Of a stretch of 58,583 nt of DNA, positions 25,500 through 36,819 are shown piece after piece. Below the pieces are notes generated by a model. The model was not told where the DNA came from and ran no database searches. It worked only from the letters and a program-made list of their open reading frames with translations. The translations under genes were made by a program, and so were the position numbers. The stretch spans positions 1 through 58,583 of the forward strand of contig NZ_JACHWP010000008.1 in the NCBI RefSeq assembly GCF_014191425.1. The letters run 5' to 3'. How positions within the stretch are numbered: position 1 is the stretch's first letter; every line of letters starts with the position of its first letter. This DNA comes from Helcobacillus massiliensis. GTDB taxonomy: Bacteria; Actinomycetota; Actinomycetes; Actinomycetales; Dermabacteraceae.

Positions 25500-26804
25500 C
25501 TACGCGAACGCGCTCACTCCGGCGATCTCACGGCCCACGAGCAGCGACTGGATCGTGTCGGTGCCTTCATAGGTGTGGAGCGCTTCGATGTCGGCCATGT
25601 GCCGGATCACCTGGTTCTCCAGCAGGATCCCCACCCCGCCGAGCAGGTCGCGCGCCTCCGCAGCAACGGACCGGGCGGCGCGGGTGCAGTGCACCTTCGC
25701 CATGGACGCCTGCACCGGTGTCAGCGTGCCCGCCTCATCGAGCTGAGCCACGCGGAAGCAGTGCAGCTGCGCCCCCACGAGGGTCTGCAGCATGTCCGCG
25801 AGCCGCACCTGCACATGCTGGGACTTCGCGAGCGGCCTGCCGAACTGGGTGCGGTCCTTCGCGTACTGCGCGGCGATCTCGAAGCAGGCGATGGCGTGCC
25901 CGAGCGCGCCCCAGGCCACACCGGCGCGGGTCGCTGCGAGCACGCGGCCCGTGTCCTTGAAGGAGCGGGCCTCCGGCAGACGCGCATCCAGCGGCACTCG
26001 CACACCGTCCATGCGGATGTGCGCCTGGTGGATGGCGCGCAGGGACAGCTTCCCTTCGATGAGGTCGGCGCTGTACCCGTCGAGGTGCTGCTCCACGATG
26101 AAGCCGGAGACCTGCCCGTGCAGCTGCGGATCGGACTCGTCATCCACGCGCGCCCACACCACGGAGACGTCGCAGTTCGCGCCGTTGCCGATCCACTTCT
26201 TCTCCCCGGTGATGACCCAGTGATCGCCCTCGCGGCGCGCCACTGTTTCCAACGCAACGGAGTCGGAGCCGTGATCCGGTTCGGTGAGGGCGAATGCGCC
26301 GAGCTTCTCGGCGGAGGCGAGCGCGGGCAGCCACTTGTCCTTCTGCTCCTGGGACCCGAGCAGGGCGATGGAGCGGGCGCAGAGCCCTGCCTGCACGCCG
26401 ACGACCGTGCCCATGGAGCCGTCGATGCGGGACATCTCCATCGTCACGAGGCCCGCACCCAGGGGGGAGAGCCGCCGGTGGCCGGGGATATCGAGGCCGT
26501 CGGTGAGGAGGTCGGAGTCGGCGAGGAGCCGCACCAGGTCCATCGGGTATTCGGCGGCCTCCCACGCCTCGTTGATGCGCGCGAGGATCGGCTCGGTCAG
26601 GGCGTGCGCGGCCTGCCACGCTTCGAGGTCCTCCCCCTGCACGCCGGCGAACAGGCCGTAGTAGTCGGTGACGGGGCTGAGGGGGTACCCGTCGGCCGCG
26701 GGGAGGGGGCGGCCAGCGGAACCCGTCGGAGGGGCGGTGGCGGCTGGGCCGGCGGGGGCGCTGTCGCGGCCGACGGGGCCTGGGGTGGCGGGGGCAGGGG
26801 TCAT
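25500..26804 (-). CDS. Acyl-CoA dehydrogenase, glutaryl-CoA dehydrogenase-like
   Basis: 434 residues. FAD/substrate blocks include GAFALTEPDHGSDSVAL, WVITGEKKWIGNG, DRTQFGRPLAKSQ, ARDLLGGVGI and the terminal catalytic region LHTYEGTDTIQSLLVGREI. These place it nearest the glutaryl-CoA dehydrogenase branch, but long-chain use is not excluded. A ~38-residue Pro/Ala-rich head carries three copies of the PVG/PTG phrase. It follows fadA by one base, so both form one operon. Confidence 0.85.
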   Translation of the reverse strand: MTPAPATPGPVGRDSAPAGPAATAPPTGSAGRPLPAADGYPLSPVTDYYGLFAGVQGEDLEAWQAAHALTEPILARINEAWEAAEYPMDLVRLLADSDLLTDGLDIPGHRRLSPLGAGLVTMEMSRIDGSMGTVVGVQAGLCARSIALLGSQEQKDKWLPALASAEKLGAFALTEPDHGSDSVALETVARREGDHWVITGEKKWIGNGANCDVSVVWARVDDESDPQLHGQVSGFIVEQHLDGYSADLIEGKLSLRAIHQAHIRMDGVRVPLDARLPEARSFKDTGRVLAATRAGVAWGALGHAIACFEIAAQYAKDRTQFGRPLAKSQHVQVRLADMLQTLVGAQLHCFRVAQLDEAGTLTPVQASMAKVHCTRAARSVAAEARDLLGGVGILLENQVIRHMADIEALHTYEGTDTIQSLLVGREIAGVSAFA

Positions 26805-26805
26805 G

Positions 26806-28029
26806 TCAGCGGATCCTTTCGATGATGACGGCCATGCCCTGGCCGCCGCCCACGCAGAGAGTGGCGAGGCCGTAGCGGCCGTCCCTCTCCTCGAGGCCGT
26901 TGATGAGGGTGGTGATGAGGCGGGCGCCGGTCATGCCCCAGGGGTGGCCGAGGGCGATGGCGCCGCCGTGGACGTTGAGCTTGTCGTCCGGGATGCCGAG
27001 TTCGCGCTGGGAGGCGACGACCTGCGCGGCGAACGCTTCGTTGAGCTCCACCAGGTCGATGTCCTCCATGGTGAGGCCGGCCTGGTCGAGGGCTCGGCGG
27101 GTGGAGTCGATGGGGCCCAGGCCCATGATCTCGGGACTGAGGCCGGTGACGGCGCTGGTGACGATGCGCGCGAGCGGTGTCAGGCCGAGCTCGCGCGCCT
27201 TCTCCTCGCTCACGAGGATGAGGGCGGCGGCGCCGTCGTTGACGGGGCAGGCGTTGCCGGCGGTGACGGTGCCGCCGGGGCGGAACACGGGCTCGAGCGC
27301 GCCGGTCGCCTCCAGGGTGGCGCCGTGGCGGGGGCTGTCGTCCGTGTCGACGACGGTGCCGTCGGACAGGGTGACGGGGGTGATCTCGCGGGCGAAGAAG
27401 CCGGACTTCTGCGCCTGTTCGGCGCGGTTCTGCGACATGACCGCCCACGCGTCCTGGTCCTCGCGGGAGATGCCGCAGTGCTCGGCGACGTTCTCCGCGG
27501 TCAGCCCCATCGCGATGTACGGATCGGGCAGCTCGCCGCTCTCGCGCGGGTCCCGCCACGGCATCTGGCCGGGGGCGCTCTGGGCGCGCTTCTCGGTGCG
27601 CTCCCACGCGTCGCGGAAGATCGGGTTGCGGACGTCCTCATCGATGATGCGGGCCCCGGCGCCGATGGAGAGGGATTCGACGCCGGCGGCGATAACAACA
27701 TCCGCCTGACCTGCGGCAATGGCGTTCGCGGCGTTGCGGGTGGCCTCGAGGCTGGAGGCGCAGAAGCGTGTGACGGTAGCGCCGGGGACGTGGTCGAGAC
27801 CCGCGAGGATCGCGACGGTGCGGGCGAGGTTGCCGCCCTGATGGCCTTCGGGGATGGCACAGCCGAGCTGCAGGTCGTCGATCTCGGCGCGGTCCAGTGC
27901 GGGGATCGTCTCGAGGGCCGCGGTGATGATGTGGGCGGCGAGGTCGTCCGGGCGCAGGTCCTTCAGGGAGCCCTTGCGGGCGCGGCCGATGGGGGTGCGC
28001 GTGGCGGCGACGATGACGGGGGTGGGCAC
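26806..28029 (-). CDS. fadA: Acetyl-CoA C-acyltransferase (thiolase)
   Basis: 407 residues. Active-site Cys in RFCASSLEATRNA, NEAFAAQVV, the GGAIALGHPWGMTGAR His and the second Cys in LCVGGGQGMAV. It cleaves 3-ketoacyl-CoA in beta-oxidation and partners functionally with fadB 5 kb away. GTG start at 28029 with AGGAGG five bases before; the longer frame to 28665 crosses the promoter and is rejected. Confidence 0.92.
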   Translation of the reverse strand: MPTPVIVAATRTPIGRARKGSLKDLRPDDLAAHIITAALETIPALDRAEIDDLQLGCAIPEGHQGGNLARTVAILAGLDHVPGATVTRFCASSLEATRNAANAIAAGQADVVIAAGVESLSIGAGARIIDEDVRNPIFRDAWERTEKRAQSAPGQMPWRDPRESGELPDPYIAMGLTAENVAEHCGISREDQDAWAVMSQNRAEQAQKSGFFAREITPVTLSDGTVVDTDDSPRHGATLEATGALEPVFRPGGTVTAGNACPVNDGAAALILVSEEKARELGLTPLARIVTSAVTGLSPEIMGLGPIDSTRRALDQAGLTMEDIDLVELNEAFAAQVVASQRELGIPDDKLNVHGGAIALGHPWGMTGARLITTLINGLEERDGRYGLATLCVGGGQGMAVIIERIR

Positions 28030-28056
28030 CTGTGCCTCCTGCCTTCTCAGGTATGT

Positions 28057-28078
28057 GGTACTCACGGTTCTATGTACC
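28057..28078 (-). promoter_or_regulatory. Operator-like palindrome of the fadA promoter
   Basis: GGTAC-N12-GTACC, 28 bp before the fadA start, with the same CAGGTAT upstream half and TGTGGCGCA motif as at fadB. Confidence 0.7.
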
Positions 28079-28231
28079 GGGGTCCATTGTGGCGCACGCA
28101 CCGCGAGCGCGCCACCGGATCGGCCGAATCCGCGGTCCGACGAGTGCACCCGCCCGCTGTTTCCTGGACAATGAACCAGCCCACCACCGATCAGCCCGAC
28201 CCGACCGGAGACCCGCCCCATGGAGGAGCCC

Positions 28232-29677
28232 ATGCCGAACCGCCGCCTGCTGCTGCGCTCCGTCGGCACCGGCGCCGTCGCCGCGCTCGGTCTGCTCGGC
28301 CTCGCCGGAGCGACCCGCCAATCCCGGTGGGCCCGCTCCGACCTCCTCTCCGAAGCCGTCGTGTTCGACGGCACCTCCCGCCGACTCCTGCGCCGCACCG
28401 AGATGGACGACCTCATCCCCGGCACTCGAGTCATGCACACCGCCGAGCGGGCCGACGACCTCGTCACCGCCACGGAGGGCTTCCTCGCCCAGGCCCAGCT
28501 GCCGGTGCTGCGGACCCCGTCGGCCCTCCCCCGCGACCTCGACACCCAGGCCCTTCTCGACATCCACTCACTCACGTGGGAGCTGCCCTCACCGGTGGCG
28601 GCGTGGACGCCGGCCTGGCGGTACACGTGGCCGCGCGACACCGCGCACGTCATCGCCGCGCTCACCGGGCGGGGGCAGTGGCCGTGGGCGCTCGCCCTGC
28701 TGGAGACCCTCGCGGCCCAGCAGCGGCCCGACGGCCGCTTCGAAGCCCGCTACATCCCCGGCACGAACCGCACCCCCGATGCCCGGCCGCTGCAGCTCGA
28801 CGGCTGCGGCTGGTTCCTGTGGGCCGCCGCCGACCTCCTCGCCGATGAGCCCGCGCTCGCCGGGCCCGCCGCCGAGAAGCCGCGCGGCCGGGTGGATGCG
28901 CCGCGGGAGCTGCGAGCGGCGCTGGCGCGGTCGGCTGCGGCGCTGATGCGCGCCACGGGCCGACGGAGCCTGCTGCCGCCCCCGAGCCCCGACTACTGGG
29001 AGGTGGCCGAGCGTCGCCTCACCCTTGCCACCGGCGCCATGGCCGCAGCGGGCCTGCACGCCGCATCGCGCCTGGTCAGCGCCGGCATCCTCACCGATGA
29101 GGACCTCGCCGGCGCAGGGTCAGTGCCGGTGCTGACCCGCGGCTCGACGACCTCCTCTGCGCCTCTGACTGCGGGCATGCTGGCCCAGCGTCGTGATGGG
29201 ACGACGGCGGCGCTGATCGCCCGGTTCCGTCGGCGCGGATACCAGCGGTACGCCCTCGGCGGCGGTGTGGACGCGGGCGTGCTCATGCTGCTGCCGCCGT
29301 ACCTGCCGCGCGCGGTGTCGGACGCGAACCCGCAGGTGATCGACGCGGCGCTCGCGGCGTACGAGAAGATGCGCCGGCCCGCCGGCGGTGTTGCGCCCGG
29401 CGCCGGGTGGAAGAAGGACGGCATCTCATGGACCCCGCAGACGGCGATGTTCGCGCAGGCCTACGCCCATCTCGGGATGGAGAAGGAGTCCCGCACCGTG
29501 CTGCGGTGGCTTGCAGAGCACCGGACCGCGGCGGGCGCGATCCCGGAGAAGGTGCTGTCCGACGGCACGCCCGCGGCAGTAGCGCCGCTGGCGTGGAGCG
29601 CCTCGCTGATCGTCGCGACGCTGACGCAGCTGGACGCCGCGCGGCGCTCGGAGCCCGCACGCGCTGCGGACGCGTAG
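28232..29677 (+). CDS. GH15-like (alpha/alpha)6-barrel protein, secreted or membrane-anchored
   Basis: 481 residues. RRLLLRSVGTGAVAALGLLGLAGA is a Tat-like or anchoring signal. WRYTWPRDTAHVIAAL resembles the YxWPRD substrate motif of GH15 glucoamylases, followed by the helical repeats ALALLETLAAQQRPDGRF, QLDGCGWFLWAAADLL and WTPQTAMFAQAYAHLG. An extracytoplasmic glycan-active role is plausible, but the catalytic Glu pair could not be assigned. GGAGG five bases before the ATG at 28232; the ATG at 28220 overlaps that site. Confidence 0.6.
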   Translation: MPNRRLLLRSVGTGAVAALGLLGLAGATRQSRWARSDLLSEAVVFDGTSRRLLRRTEMDDLIPGTRVMHTAERADDLVTATEGFLAQAQLPVLRTPSALPRDLDTQALLDIHSLTWELPSPVAAWTPAWRYTWPRDTAHVIAALTGRGQWPWALALLETLAAQQRPDGRFEARYIPGTNRTPDARPLQLDGCGWFLWAAADLLADEPALAGPAAEKPRGRVDAPRELRAALARSAAALMRATGRRSLLPPPSPDYWEVAERRLTLATGAMAAAGLHAASRLVSAGILTDEDLAGAGSVPVLTRGSTTSSAPLTAGMLAQRRDGTTAALIARFRRRGYQRYALGGGVDAGVLMLLPPYLPRAVSDANPQVIDAALAAYEKMRRPAGGVAPGAGWKKDGISWTPQTAMFAQAYAHLGMEKESRTVLRWLAEHRTAAGAIPEKVLSDGTPAAVAPLAWSASLIVATLTQLDAARRSEPARAADA

Positions 29678-29708
29678 GACAGCCGCCCGCGACGGGTCAG
29701 TGCGTGCG

Positions 29709-30467
29709 TCAGCGCAGGCGGCGCAGCACGGTGAGGGTGTCGTCGATGGTGCCGGTCTGACCGTCGGGTCCGGTCACCTCCCGCACCACCACCTCGGAGC
29801 GCTCGATGCTGTAGTCGCCGGTAGCGATGAGATCCGCGAAGAGCGCGCGTTCGTGTTCGGGGCGGATCTCGTGGAAGGACCGCGGCTCACCCTCAGCATG
29901 CTCGTGCCCCGCCTTGTGCTCGCTCTCCTTCCACGACGGGTGCGAGCCGTGGGACAGCATCACCAGCGCACCGCCCGGCGCCAGCCACGTCGCGGCGCGG
30001 CGCAGCACGCTCTCACGGTCGAGTCCGGCGAAGGACTGGAAGAAGCTCGCGGTGATCAGGCCGTAGCCGCCGGCATCGGCGCGGCCGCCGTCGGCCCGGA
30101 ACCCGTCGACCCCGAACCCGTCGGTCCCTTCCCCTGCGGGACCCTCCCAGGCCTCGAGGTCGCGGGCGAGGAAGCGGGCGCTGCCACCGGGGTGTGCCCC
30201 GTCGGCTCCCGCCGTCAGGCCCTCCTGCTCGGCGCGGGCGGTGGCGCGGTCCACGGCGACGGTCGAGATGTCCACGCCGGTGACTCTCCACCCGGCGCGG
30301 GCGAGCCAGAGGGCGTCGCCGCCCTCCCCGCAGCCGAGGTCGAGGGCGCGGCCCGGCTGCATGCCGATCGCGGTGACCGCCGCGCCCAGGGTGGGGTTGA
30401 CGTTTCCGGTCCACAGGGCGTCGCGTTCGCTGTAGCGGGCATTCCATTCCTCGGCTGCGCTCATCAT
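29709..30467 (-). CDS. Class I SAM-dependent methyltransferase, TehB-like
   Basis: 252 residues. WNARYSERDALWTGNVNPTL, then motif I ALDLGCGEGGDALWLARAG and GVDIS, as in TehB/thiopurine-type methyltransferases linked to oxyanion or xenobiotic detoxification. A Gly/Asp-rich insertion (DGFGVDGFRADGG) sits between the core strands. No Shine-Dalgarno; TAGCCT lies six bases before the ATG, so a leaderless start is likely. Confidence 0.75.
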   Translation of the reverse strand: MMSAAEEWNARYSERDALWTGNVNPTLGAAVTAIGMQPGRALDLGCGEGGDALWLARAGWRVTGVDISTVAVDRATARAEQEGLTAGADGAHPGGSARFLARDLEAWEGPAGEGTDGFGVDGFRADGGRADAGGYGLITASFFQSFAGLDRESVLRRAATWLAPGGALVMLSHGSHPSWKESEHKAGHEHAEGEPRSFHEIRPEHERALFADLIATGDYSIERSEVVVREVTGPDGQTGTIDDTLTVLRRLR

Positions 30468-30534
30468 GAGTGCAGGCTAGCGGGAACGGCGGGATAATGG
30501 CCGTGAACAGCCGCTGCGACGAAGGAGCACCACC

Positions 30535-31248
30535 ATGACCGGATCCGCCCCCGACCTCCGACGCGAACGCATCGACTACCACGAAGGCACCCTCACCGAA
30601 GCGGACGCCGGCCGCGACCCGCACGCCCTGTTCGACCGCTGGATGCAGGACGCCATCACCCGCCGCGACGAGAAGGACGACCTGCCCGAACCCAACGCCA
30701 TGGTGGTCGCCACCGCGGACCGCGCCACCGGCCAGCCGCACTCGCGCACCGTGCTGCTGAAGGGCCACGAGGACGGCCGGTTCCTGTTCTTCACCAACTA
30801 CGAGTCCGCCAAGGGCCGCGAAATCGCGGAGAACGACCGCGTCGCCATCAACTTCACCTGGTTCCCACTGCAGCGCCAGATCCGCATCGAAGGCACCGCC
30901 GCGAAGCTGCCCGGCGCCGAATCCGACGCCTACCACGACGTGCGGCCCCGCGGAGCCCAGATCGGCGCCTGGGCGTCACCACAGTCGCAGACGATCACCG
31001 ACCGCGAGGAGCTGAACCGCCGCAACGAGGAGGCCGCCGCCCGCTTCGACGGCGAGGACACCGTGCCCCGCCCGCCGCATTGGGGCGGGTACGCCGTCAC
31101 GGCGCACCGCTTCGAGTTCTGGCAGGGCGGCGGCGACCGCCTCCATGACCGCCTCGTGTTCGAACCCGTCGGCCCTGACACCGACGGCGCCAGCCCGGCC
31201 AGCCCCTCCGCCCGCAGCGAATGGACCGTGACGCGCCTCGCGCCCTGA
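30535..31248 (+). CDS. pdxH: Pyridoxamine 5'-phosphate oxidase
   Basis: 237 residues. FMN- and substrate-binding blocks SRTVLLKGHEDGRFLFFTNY, FPLQRQIRIEG and the signature PPHWGGYAVTAHRFEFWQGG are all present. It oxidises PNP/PMP to pyridoxal phosphate. A -10-like GATAAT at 30493-30498 and GAAGGAG before the ATG give a complete promoter/RBS set. A Pro/Ser-rich insert near the C-terminus carries the PVGP phrase. Confidence 0.93.
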   Translation: MTGSAPDLRRERIDYHEGTLTEADAGRDPHALFDRWMQDAITRRDEKDDLPEPNAMVVATADRATGQPHSRTVLLKGHEDGRFLFFTNYESAKGREIAENDRVAINFTWFPLQRQIRIEGTAAKLPGAESDAYHDVRPRGAQIGAWASPQSQTITDREELNRRNEEAAARFDGEDTVPRPPHWGGYAVTAHRFEFWQGGGDRLHDRLVFEPVGPDTDGASPASPSARSEWTVTRLAP

Positions 31249-31273
31249 GCTCAGGCCGCCCCCGGGTCCCGAG

Positions 31274-32565
<1,292 letters not shown>

Positions 32566-32566
<1 letters not shown>

Positions 32567-33024
32567 CAGCGGACGGTCCTTGTCTTCTCGCTCTTCAGCC
32601 CGTCGAGGAGCTCGCGGACCCGTCCGTCGATGTCATCGCGCACCAGGCGCATCCGCTCCATCCCCTCGATGCCGCGTGCGCTGGGCTCATCGGTGATCCA
32701 GGTGTCGATCTCGGCACGCATGCCGTCCACGGGCTCCACCTGTGCTTCACTGCCGAGCACGATGACGCGGTCGGCGCGGCACAGCAGGTCGGGGTCGATG
32801 GCGGTGGGGGTCCCCTGGGACATGTCGGCGCCGACTTCAGCGATCGCAGCGGCCGATTCCTCATTGATCGAGGTGCCCGGGTTCGTGCCGGCGGAGTGGA
32901 CCTCGACGGTGTCACCGCCGTGCTTGGCCGCGAGGGCCGCTGCCATCTGGGACTTGCCTCCGTTGCGGGTGCAGATGAACAGGAGAGTGGGGGTGCTGGC
33001 GGGGCTGCTGGGAGTATTCGTCAT
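32566..33024 (-). CDS. arsC: Low-molecular-weight phosphatase-family arsenate reductase
   Basis: 152 residues. The P-loop reads [15 protein letters not shown]: the nucleophilic Cys is present, but the usual Arg of CX5R is Lys. The general-acid region is DTWITDEP. It reduces arsenate to arsenite, probably with a low-molecular-weight thiol; the Lys-bearing loop is an actinobacterial subtype rather than certain loss of function. AAAGG seven bases before the ATG. Confidence 0.85.
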
Positions 33025-33052
33025 CGAGGGGCCTTTCGGAGATGGCGGCAGT

Positions 33053-33460
33053 TCACGCAGTCGGTTCGGCGCTGCTGCGCATGTCTGTACCGATGGGGTC
33101 AGACGGCGTGAGACAGCACGCCTCAGTCGCCTCAGGGATGAGGGATGCCAGGTGCGCCAGCGAATGCACGGGCGTGGCGAGCTGTTCGCAGCAGATCGAG
33201 TACACGTTGGAGCGCCCCTGGGCGCTGACGGTGATCATGCCGGCGTCACGCAGCGCTGCTATGTGGTGGCTGACCAGCGCCTGGCTGAGTCCGGTGGAGT
33301 CCTGCAGATCTTTGTTGGACGCAGGTCCGTCCGCGAGGGTCAGCAGGAGCGTGAGTCGATTCTCGTCCGCCAGAGCCCGCATCACCGGGAGCAGCTGCTG
33401 CGCCTGCTCGCGCGGCGCGTTCCCAGCGTCCTGCAACTGTGGCACGGGTGAGTCAACCAT
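33053..33460 (-). CDS. arsR: ArsR-family metalloregulator
   Basis: 135 residues. Winged helix with [20 protein letters not shown] and [19 protein letters not shown]. Two Cys pairs, YSICCEQL and EACCLTP, are candidate arsenite ligands, away from the classical CVC in the recognition helix. The start is set by the promoter: TTGTCA, 18 bp, GATAAT, then six bases to the ATG at 33460, so the mRNA is leaderless. First gene of arsRCB. Confidence 0.88.
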   Translation of the reverse strand: MVDSPVPQLQDAGNAPREQAQQLLPVMRALADENRLTLLLTLADGPASNKDLQDSTGLSQALVSHHIAALRDAGMITVSAQGRSNVYSICCEQLATPVHSLAHLASLIPEATEACCLTPSDPIGTDMRSSAEPTA

Positions 33461-33466
33461 GCCACT

Positions 33467-33496
33467 ATTATCCATAAGCAGGCATTGATGTGACAA
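33467..33496 (-). promoter_or_regulatory. Leaderless promoter of arsRCB
   Basis: -35 TTGTCA (33491-33496) and -10 GATAAT (33467-33472) separated by 18 bp, ending six bases before the arsR ATG. Confidence 0.7.
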
Positions 33497-33520
33497 ATCT
33501 GCGCTGATGCAAGAAGCGCA

Positions 33521-33577
33521 GGTGCGCGGAGCAACTCACCTCGGAGCCCAGTCCTCCGCTAACGCGCTCCGCGCACC
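33521..33577 (-). terminator. Nested hairpin terminator of paaK
   Basis: Perfect 12-bp arms ggtgcgcggagc / gctccgcgcacc enclose an inner cggag/ctccg stem. It begins 18 bp past the paaK stop. Confidence 0.6.
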
Positions 33578-33594
33578 CTCCAGATCCCTGCAGA

Positions 33595-34950
33595 TCAACT
33601 GCGGGTGAGGTCCGCTTCGTCCATGCGGTAGTCGTATACGCGCTTGTACTTGCCCTGCGAACGCGGCAGCGTGCCCGGCTCCACCGTCTCCACATCCACC
33701 GTGGAGCCGATGCGGTTCTTGATCAGGCGCCGCAGCAGCTGCGCCGCACCCGTGATGTCCTCCTGGGGAACGCCGGGCACGGACTCGATCTTCACGGTCA
33801 GGGAGTCCATGCGGCCCTTGCGGTGCAGCTCGAGGATGAAGTGCGGGGTGAGGTGCTCGATCTCCACCGCGATCTCCTCGATCTGGGTGGGGAACAGGTT
33901 CACGCCCCGCAGGATGATCATGTCGTCCGTGCGGCCGGTGATCTTCTGCATCCGTCGGAACGCAGGCCGGGCGTCGCCCGGAAGCAGAACGGACAGGTCC
34001 TTGGTGCGGTACCGGATGATCGGCAGCGCTTCCTTCTGCAGGGTGGTGAACACCAGCTCGCCCTGCTCCCCGTCGGGCATGGTGCGGGAGAGGTCATCGG
34101 GGTCGACGATCTCGGGGTAGAAGTAGTCCTCCCACACGGTGGAGCCCTGCTGGTGGTCGACGGATTCACCGGACACGCCGGGCCCGGTCACTTCGGAGAG
34201 GCCGTAGATGTCGGTGGCCTTCAGTCCGAGGCCCTTCTCGATCTCCTGGCGCATCGGCTCGGTCCACGGCTCCGCACCGAGGATGGCGATCTCCAGGGAG
34301 GAATCGGCCGGGTCGAGGCCCATGTCCCGCATCGCATCCATCACGGTCAGCAGGTAGCTGGGGGTGCAGCAGATGACGCGGGGCTTGAAGTCGCGGATCA
34401 CCTGGACCTGGCGGTCGGTCTGGCCGCCGGACATGGGGATGACGGTGCAGCCGAGCTTCTCGGCACCGGCGTGGGCACCGAGTCCGCCGGTGAACAGGCC
34501 GTACCCGTAGGCGTTGTGGACCATATCGCCGGGGCGGACACCGGACAGGCGCATGGAGCGCGCCACCACGGTCGCCCACGCGTCGAGGTCGTTGTGGGTG
34601 TAGCCGACGACCGTCGGCCGGCCGGTGGTGCCGGAGGAGGCGTGGATGCGGGGGATCTCGCTGAGCGGCTTGGCGAACATGCCGAACGGGTAGGCGCGGC
34701 GGAGGTCCTCCTTGGTGGTGAAGGGGAACTTCGCGAGGTCACTCATCTCGCGGATGTCGTCCGGGTGGACGCCGGCGTCATCGAACTTCTCCCGGTACAT
34801 CGGGGCGTTCTCGTAGGCGTGGCGGACGCTCCACTTCAGCTTCTCCAGCTGGAACTCCTCGAGCCTGTCGCGGCTCCAGGTTTCGCGTTCGTCGAGGCCG
34901 TCGTTGGTGGTGGTGACGAGGGGTTCGGCGGCGGTGTGCACGTTGGTCAT
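33595..34950 (-). CDS. paaK: Phenylacetate-CoA ligase
   Basis: 451 residues. AMP-binding P-loop HASSGTTGRPTVVGYT, IYGLSEVTGPG, YRTKDLS and the hinge/C-terminal MIILRGVNLFPTQIEE are those of PaaK. It activates phenylacetate to phenylacetyl-CoA, the entry step of the aerobic pathway. AAAGG six bases before the ATG. It follows paaI by 113 bp on the same strand, presumably co-transcribed from the paaI/paaA divergent promoter. Confidence 0.95.
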   Translation of the reverse strand: MTNVHTAAEPLVTTTNDGLDERETWSRDRLEEFQLEKLKWSVRHAYENAPMYREKFDDAGVHPDDIREMSDLAKFPFTTKEDLRRAYPFGMFAKPLSEIPRIHASSGTTGRPTVVGYTHNDLDAWATVVARSMRLSGVRPGDMVHNAYGYGLFTGGLGAHAGAEKLGCTVIPMSGGQTDRQVQVIRDFKPRVICCTPSYLLTVMDAMRDMGLDPADSSLEIAILGAEPWTEPMRQEIEKGLGLKATDIYGLSEVTGPGVSGESVDHQQGSTVWEDYFYPEIVDPDDLSRTMPDGEQGELVFTTLQKEALPIIRYRTKDLSVLLPGDARPAFRRMQKITGRTDDMIILRGVNLFPTQIEEIAVEIEHLTPHFILELHRKGRMDSLTVKIESVPGVPQEDITGAAQLLRRLIKNRIGSTVDVETVEPGTLPRSQGKYKRVYDYRMDEADLTRS

Positions 34951-35063
34951 GGTGTGCCTTTCATCGTTGAAGGGCCGGCGGTGTCCGTCGGTGCTTCGGC
35001 TGCGGGTGGGCGGTGGATCGGATCATTCGGTCGGAGGGCCAGCGGGGGCCGGAGTGTCAGGGC

Positions 35064-35519
35064 TCAGCGTCGGGGGACGGTGCGTGAGCGACCCCGGAAC
35101 AGCGCCACAACGGTGCTGGGGCCGCTGCCGGACCCGTCGGCCCCGGGGTCCTGGGCGGTGACGGTGACGTCGTAGATGCCGGAGCGGCCCTCGTGCTGGG
35201 CGACGGCGTGGGCGGTGAGGACCTGCCCGTCGGTGGCGGGGCGCAGGAAGTTGATGTCCACGCCGGAGGCGACGGTGACGCTGTCGAGGTCGGCGGCGTC
35301 ATTGCAGGCGATGGCGAAGGCGGTGTCGGCGAAGGCGAAGATCATGCCGCCGTGCGCGGTGCCGTGGCCGTTGAGCATCTCGCGGCGCAGGCGCATCCGC
35401 ACGAGCGCATCGCCGTAGTCGGCGCGCACCACCTCGACCCCCATCCATTGGGAGGCGAAGTCGTTCTCCAGCATGGGGTGGTGGCCCGCGAGCGCCTGCG
35501 GGTCCGACGGGTTCGTCAT
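35064..35519 (-). CDS. paaI: Hydroxyphenylacetyl-CoA-type thioesterase
   Basis: 151 residues. Hotdog-fold motif NGHGTAHGGMIFAFADTAFA, with VASGVDINFLRPA, defines PaaI. It frees CoA from dead-end ring-CoA intermediates. ATG 35519 has GGAAGGGG eight bases upstream; the ATG at 35537 would put the start next to the operator without a ribosome site. Confidence 0.92.
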   Translation of the reverse strand: MTNPSDPQALAGHHPMLENDFASQWMGVEVVRADYGDALVRMRLRREMLNGHGTAHGGMIFAFADTAFAIACNDAADLDSVTVASGVDINFLRPATDGQVLTAHAVAQHEGRSGIYDVTVTAQDPGADGSGSGPSTVVALFRGRSRTVPRR

Positions 35520-35540
35520 CCGGGCGACCCCTTCCATTTA

Positions 35541-35556
35541 CTGAATGAGTGTTCAG
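35541..35556. promoter_or_regulatory. PaaR-like operator before paaI
   Basis: CTGAATGAGTGTTCAG differs from CTGAACG-NN-CGTTCAG at two symmetric positions. It lies 22 bp before the paaI start. Confidence 0.7.
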
Positions 35557-35578
35557 GTAATGCACGAGCACTGTTTCA

Positions 35579-35594
35579 TGTGCTCACGGTCACA
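35579..35594. promoter_or_regulatory. CRP/GlxR-like site in the paaI-paaA intergenic region
   Basis: TGTGCTCACGGTCACA fits TGTGA-N6-TCACA with one mismatch. Confidence 0.5.
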
Positions 35595-35656
35595 CGGGGC
35601 GGTTTCGGGGCGCGTGCGCGCAGATGCAGACCCCGTGCACGCATCGTCAATCACCC

Positions 35657-35725
35657 CCTGTGACGCGGCACGAACCCTTCCTGTGACGCGGCGCGAACCC
35701 TCCCTGTGACCCAGTTGACACCCGT
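35657..35725. repeat. Three 23-bp tandem units upstream of paaA
   Basis: Units at 35657, 35680 and 35703 each begin CCTGTGAC; the first two differ at two of 23 bases, the third is degenerate and contains the paaA -35 TTGACA. The 23-bp spacing would put TGTGAC on nearly the same DNA face. Confidence 0.65.
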
Positions 35726-35742
35726 CCGCGAATCCGCCAATA

Positions 35743-35758
35743 CTGAACGACAGGTCAG
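35743..35758. promoter_or_regulatory. PaaR-like operator before paaA
   Basis: CTGAACGACAGGTCAG has a perfect left half. It overlaps the -10 region implied by TTGACA at 35715-35720, as expected for a repressor. Confidence 0.7.
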
Positions 35759-35796
35759 GAATTCGGCGCCGATGCCGACCCACCCAGGAGGACACC

Positions 35797-36815
<1,019 letters not shown>

Positions 36816-36819
<4 letters not shown>

